This document shows, one piece after another, positions 59,812 to 64,000 of a stretch of 64,000 nucleotides of DNA. This DNA comes from Scleropages formosus (lineage: Eukaryota > Chordata > Actinopteri > Osteoglossiformes > Osteoglossidae). Location: assembly GCF_900964775.1 (NCBI RefSeq), contig NC_041821.1, positions 10,117,394 through 10,181,393 on the forward strand. Direction: 5' to 3'. The translations under genes and the position numbers were made by a program. The notes beneath the pieces were generated by a model. The model did not search any database and was not told the origin of the DNA. It was given only the letters and a program-made list of their open reading frames with translations. The stretch's first letter is position 1. Each line of letters opens with the position of its first letter.

Positions 59812-60136
59812 AACATGTATTTACTTAGCAGATGCTTTTCTCCAAAGCAACTTCCAATGGATACTATGTAGTGTTATCAGCCCACACACCTTATTCACCA
59901 AGATGACTTACACTGCTGGATACACTACTTAGAATGGGTCACTCATCCATTCGTCAGTGGAACACACTCTCTCTGTGTCACTCACACACTATGGGTGAAC
60001 CTGCATGTCTTTGGACTGTGTGAAGAAACCAGAGCACCCAGAGGAAACCCATGCAGACACGGGGAGAACACGTATACTCCACATAGACTGAGCGGCGATC
60101 GAACCCACGTCCTCTCGCACCACGTAGGCGCTCCTC
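59812..60136 (+). repeat. dispersed repeat, family D
   Basis: Begins TTACTTAGCAGATGCTTTTC, continues with CACACACCTTATTCACCAAG and TCACTCACACACTATGGGTG, and ends in GATCGAACCCACGTCCTCTC. It shares its first half with 61,866-62,053. The end looks like a reversed tRNA-type B box, so this may be a composite SINE. Confidence 0.72.
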
Positions 60137-60828
60137 ATATTACCTGTTTGCATTTCTTCTAGGGGAATGTTTGCTAATACATACTATTTTCTCAAATGAT
60201 AAATTCAAGCTTGTTTGCTCATTACATACTAGATGCTAGAGCTACAAACTGAAAAAATATCGAGTTTCGGATGAGAACAGCCTTGACAATAGAGTTGAGA
60301 AGATAGCAGACATCTAACATGAACGAGTAAATGAGACCTGAAGTTGGTATGACTGCAAATAACTACAGTTCCGTGCATGATACAGGTGCTATGTCAAGTT
60401 GTCATTTGATTCGTGTTGTTCATGCAAGTGTGGGCATTTGTCCTGCTAACTCCTGGAGACGGGTGTCCACTATCTATTTGTCTCACAAAAGCTTAATTTA
60501 TTGGTGTTCTTCTTATTGTTCTGGGTGGATAACACAATCCTCCTGAGAAGCTGGGCTCGGCTGAGGTTCAACGTATAATTTTACCTAAAGGTATTTACAG
60601 TACATTGGACAAAGTCCATTGTTCACGACCTGAAACTAAGTGACAGCAAAACCAGAAATGCAAGAATAAAGGAATGAACTCATTAACATACAATAAAGCT
60701 ACAGAAATTCCAACAAACTTGATTTTAAAGCTATTGATGCAAAGGCATTGCAGCACACTGTTAGAGAAGAGCACTGCAGCAGAGAAAATAATCCATTTAC
60801 CTTTTATTCAAATGGGTTTCAAAAATAC
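60137..60828. other. spacer, no gene recognised
   Basis: AT-rich sequence; nothing supportable apart from short open frames. Confidence 0.5.
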
Positions 60829-61150
60829 ATTACATTTATTCATTTAGCAGACATTTTTCTCGAAAGCGACATACATCTCATAGAAAATACAATTTGTTCA
60901 TTACATTAGGAGAAAGAGACATAGCTGCAGATGTGGGATTCTTGCACTGTTAGTTTCTTTTCACCATATGCACCAATCTTCACACGATTAGCTGCATAAA
61001 ACTCAGAATATCGACGATTCCTCATCACCTTCCTACCAATGTTTTTTTTATTATTGAGATACACAAACAGTTACGTACATTATAGGAGCAGCTGCGTAAA
61101 GCTTTATCCGGACATGATCTTAACGTTATGGTGCATGAACATTTACGTTT
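60829..61150 (+). repeat. dispersed repeat, family C
   Basis: Full-length partner of 21,154-21,480: TTATTCATTTAGCAGACATT, AATACAATTTGTTCATTACA, AGCTGCATAAAACT, GAGATACACAAAC, then ATCCGGACATGATCTTAACG. Confidence 0.75.
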
Positions 61151-61245
61151 TTAAAATATATTTTTAAAAGATAGAAAATACTAAATATGGTATTTTTCTA
61201 AGTTCAGTTGTGTTAAAATTGTTTTGAATCAGAATACTTTTTCAG

Positions 61246-61440
61246 AACACTATAGGTGGCGCAGTCGTTAGCATCGCAACTTTGCGGTGGGATGCAGGCT
61301 TGAATCCCACCTCGTGCTCTAGTACATTTGATCAAGATCTTACTCTGAATTGCTCCCATAAAAATCACTCAACTATATAAATGGGTAAGTCACTTTAAGT
61401 TGTTTTGAATAAAAGTGTCAGCTAATAAAATAAATGTGAA
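61246..61440 (+). mobile_element. tRNA-derived SINE, family B, full length
   Basis: A box GGTGGCGCAGTCGTTAGC, B box GGCTTGAATCCCACC, body ATTGCTCCCATAAAAATCAC, and an L2-like tail TTTTGAATAAAAGTGTCAGC followed by AAATAAATGTGAAATGTAA. Confidence 0.8.
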
Positions 61441-61865
61441 ATGTAATTAAAGGATCTGTGTGCCTGTGTTCACCCCTCCTGAGTTGGAGTGGTTTGGAGA
61501 GGAAACAGGAGAACTGTGTAATTGGCCACAAGTTAAGCGGGATAAAAAAGGAGTAAAATATACATGTGTAAGATATATAAAAACACTTTCTCGGCTCATT
61601 TTAACATAACTCTTAACAAAGCATTTAACAGCTGATTTGGGGTCATAGTAACCACAATCTTGTCTCCTTCAAAAATGGACTGCACAGAACTACATGTTTT
61701 TAATCTTCGAGGATCGTCGTCAAGTGTTTTTGAACACAATTACCTTCATGCCTCTGTGGGACAGCATACATGGAACTCCATAATTGGTCTCAGATGACAG
61801 AAAAGGAATTTTTGATGAAACATACTTGTAGCCCAGAACATTTGTCAGCTTTCAAAATGGATCTA

Positions 61866-62053
61866 AATTTACATTTACATTTATTTATTTAGCAGACACT
61901 TTTTTCTAAAGTGACTTCCAATGAACTCTATGTAGTGTTACCAGCCCACACACCTTATTCACCGCGGTGACTTACACTGCTAGATACACTACTTACAATG
62001 GGTCACTCATCCATACATCAGTGGAACACACTCTCTCTGTGTCACTCACACAC
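61866..62053 (+). repeat. dispersed repeat, family D, partial
   Basis: Matches 59,812-60,000 closely (AGCAGACACTTTTTTCTAAA, ATGTAGTGTTACCAGCCCAC, CACTCTCTCTGTGTCACTCA). The distal part is missing. Confidence 0.75.
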
Positions 62054-62239
62054 TTAAATGTAAGCAGTTTGTGATAAATACTTGGTCCCACAGTCAATCC
62101 TTCACACAGCAAGTGCCTTGGTCCCCTTCAGCCAAGATTCCAGTTAACTGAAAGTTGTCAGTCATGTTTCTTTGTGCTGTCGCATCTCTCTGGGCCCTCA
62201 TGTGAGGAAGGACACATTGCACATGGCATCCCTCATTGA

Positions 62240-62572
62240 AATATTTACCCATTTATCTGACACTTCTCTCCAAAACAACTCACTACTTACATTGATTTTC
62301 CCATTCATACATTTGGGTAATTTTACTGGGGCAACCTAGGTTAAATACCTTGCTCAAAGGCGCTACAACAGTAAGCAGGATTTTAACAAACAACATTTGG
62401 CTCCAAAGGCAAAATACTGATTTTCCCACTTATACAGAAGGGTACCATTAATATGTCAATTCAGGAAAGTGCCTTGGTCAAGAGGACTACAACCGGATTG
62501 GGGATTTAAACCCATGACCTTCAGATAGTGAATCAACAGCCCTAAGCGTGACACCACCTGTTGTCCCCATCA
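62240..62572 (-). mobile_element. two SINE family B remnants, head to tail
   Basis: Reverse-oriented family B pieces at about 62,240-62,420 (tail ATCTGACACTTCTCTCCAAA, then GGCAACCTAGGTTAAATACC) and 62,421-62,572 (CACTTATACAGAAGGGTACC, then CCATGACCTTCAGATAG). Both are diverged. Confidence 0.6.
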
Positions 62573-62578
62573 GAAATA

Positions 62579-62768
62579 GCGCACGCACACTGTCTGAACC
62601 GCTCATCCCATACAGGGTCGCAGTGAGCCAGAGCCCAACCCAGCAACACAGGGCGTAAGGCTGGAGGGGGAGGGGACACACCCAGGATGGGACACCAATC
62701 TGTCACAAGGCACCCCAAGTAGGACTTGAACCCCAGACCCACCAGAGAGTAGGACCCGGGTCGACCCT
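62579..62768 (-). mobile_element. SINE family A, reverse, diverged
   Basis: CTGAACCGCTCATCCCATAC through GGAGGGGGAGGGGACACACC to the B box as GGACTTGAACC. The (CA) end is reduced to CACGCACAC. The head end is lost near 62,768. Confidence 0.75.
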
Positions 62769-64000
62769 GCTCAGAAGGAGCATACAAAGACAAACCCTCT
62801 AAGACCCAAACTTGAATTTTGGCCCTGCAGAGAAGCCCGCCCCTCTCACAGTTGAAGTTTAACCACCCAGCTTCAGCTTTCTCCAGATCAGCCAGTAGTG
62901 GACAACGGGCAGCAACATAGCATACTTGCGGAGAAGAGGTGTGCAGCATTTTATTGCCTTTGAGAACAAGCTCTTGCCTGTCATGCTAAAAACACCATGA
63001 AGCTTTTGAACACAACAAAAGACTCACTCATTACTGCAGCGCAGAGACGGGGAAATCAGTGCTGGGAAATTCTGTCAGTCATTAACTATTTGCACCTGCC
63101 TTCTGTGTATGAAGGTAATGAGCAGAAGGCACCTAGCAGAATGCATCACCAGGGACTGAGGTTGAAACAAGCGATGCAATACCTGCTCCTACCTGCACAT
63201 GGGAGTGAAGATTGCATAATCGGGTGCCCTTCATCAACACAGACACGTTTATATGCCCCAGTGATAATCTATTACACCGCTTTTGTATTTTCACACAACA
63301 CGGTTCCCATAACGACGATATTTACAAAACACAGATCGCTTTCAACAGAATAGCCAAAAGTGTTCTTGGTGGTTTTGACAAATGACTGTATTCACTTGCC
63401 CTTGGGTAAAAAGGGACATTTTTGCATTAAATGAAAGGTATTAGTGTAATGTAGAAGAATAGAGCGTAGTCCGTCACTCCTCTTCCCAGCACAGCTAGGA
63501 ACAGCTTCTTGTAGAAACATGTATAATTAAAAAGAAATAAATCACATCAGTCACACCTAAGGCAAGTTTCTGCGCTGTTAATGTATGAAATGTGCAGACT
63601 GGACATGGACTGGAAAGGAGGTTTGTGAGTCCACACATGGGTGTTGTTTTTGGAGCAATATCACCAAGGGTGTGGAGGTAAACAAGGACGCTCTATGCCT
63701 TCCGTGAATACCTGAAAGACCACACCTGGCCTCGCCCTTCTTTGGCATATTACCTGGTAAGTCTGTCTTTTTATATCAGTGTGCTACAGGGGTGTGCTGC
63801 TATGTGATCTACAAAAGGATGCGTTCATGGTCCAACTGATGCCAAAAACAGCCCTGCTCAGACCCACTGGCTATGCAGCATGTGCTCTAGACAAAACAGA
63901 AACCCGGCGAAGTGGAGATGTCCTTGGAGGACTATTAAGGCCCTGATCCATTCTCCAAACCACAGCTGCCTGTGTAAGAAGAACACGAACATTAAGAAAT
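62769..64000. other. right end of window, no gene recognised
   Basis: Unique-looking sequence. The 118-codon frame at 62,997-63,353 has no recognisable motif and no strong coding character. In other vertebrates the next gene on this side of klf3 is TBC1D1; no exon of it was recognised. Confidence 0.45.

Noticed and set aside
62997-63353. 118-codon plus-strand frame
   Set aside because: No motif, ordinary AT-rich composition, no neighbouring exon-like sequence.

Overview
The window is nuclear DNA of a bony fish. It carries spliced vertebrate genes with GT-AG introns, a cluster of eukaryotic tRNA genes, tRNA-derived SINEs and long (CA)n runs. Two SINE families resemble ones I associate with bonytongue fishes (Osteoglossomorpha). 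That narrower placement is memory-based inference, not something shown here.

Layout. (1) 1-19,233: an almost uninterrupted tandem array of a GC-rich satellite with a 179-bp monomer, about 107 copies, containing telomere-like CCCTAA words and interrupted by a 100-N assembly gap. (2) 19,234-28,100: SINEs and the plus-strand gene tmem156, which encodes a small glycosylated single-pass membrane protein. (3) 29,391-35,310: the minus-strand gene fam114a1 (Noxp20 family), 13 recognisable coding exons and a probable CpG-rich promoter near 35.2 kb. (4) 35,617-38,120: six tRNA genes (2 Ala-AGC, Ile-AAT, Gln-CTG, 2 Pro-AGG), with CTCF-like motifs about 100 bp upstream of three of them. (5) 38.5-46.8 kb: the minus-strand gene klf3, five coding exons giving a complete 352-residue Kruppel-like repressor with a CtBP motif, a SUMO motif and three C2H2 fingers, plus a long 3' untranslated region. 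(6) 46.8-64 kb: klf3 upstream DNA with no recognised protein-coding exon, holding SINEs, other dispersed repeats, microsatellites, a degenerate 39-bp minisatellite and a CpG/G-rich patch near 54.5-55.0 kb that may be a distal klf3 promoter.

The order and relative orientation tmem156 - fam114a1 - klf3 match the human 4p14 block (TMEM156 - FAM114A1 - TLR6/1/10 - KLF3). No Toll-like receptor gene is present here; the tRNA cluster lies in that interval. The genes are not an operon and share no obvious pathway; the conserved order is the main support for the assignments.

Points needing care: fam114a1 and tmem156 show apparent reading-frame breaks, although neighbouring coding sequence is well conserved and splice sites are intact. 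This could be indel error in the assembly or recent decay. No bacterial-type system, CRISPR array or recognisable retrovirus/LTR element was seen. The most unusual structures are the telomere-like satellite with its internal 18-bp periodicity, and the tRNA/CTCF-like cluster occupying the TLR position.
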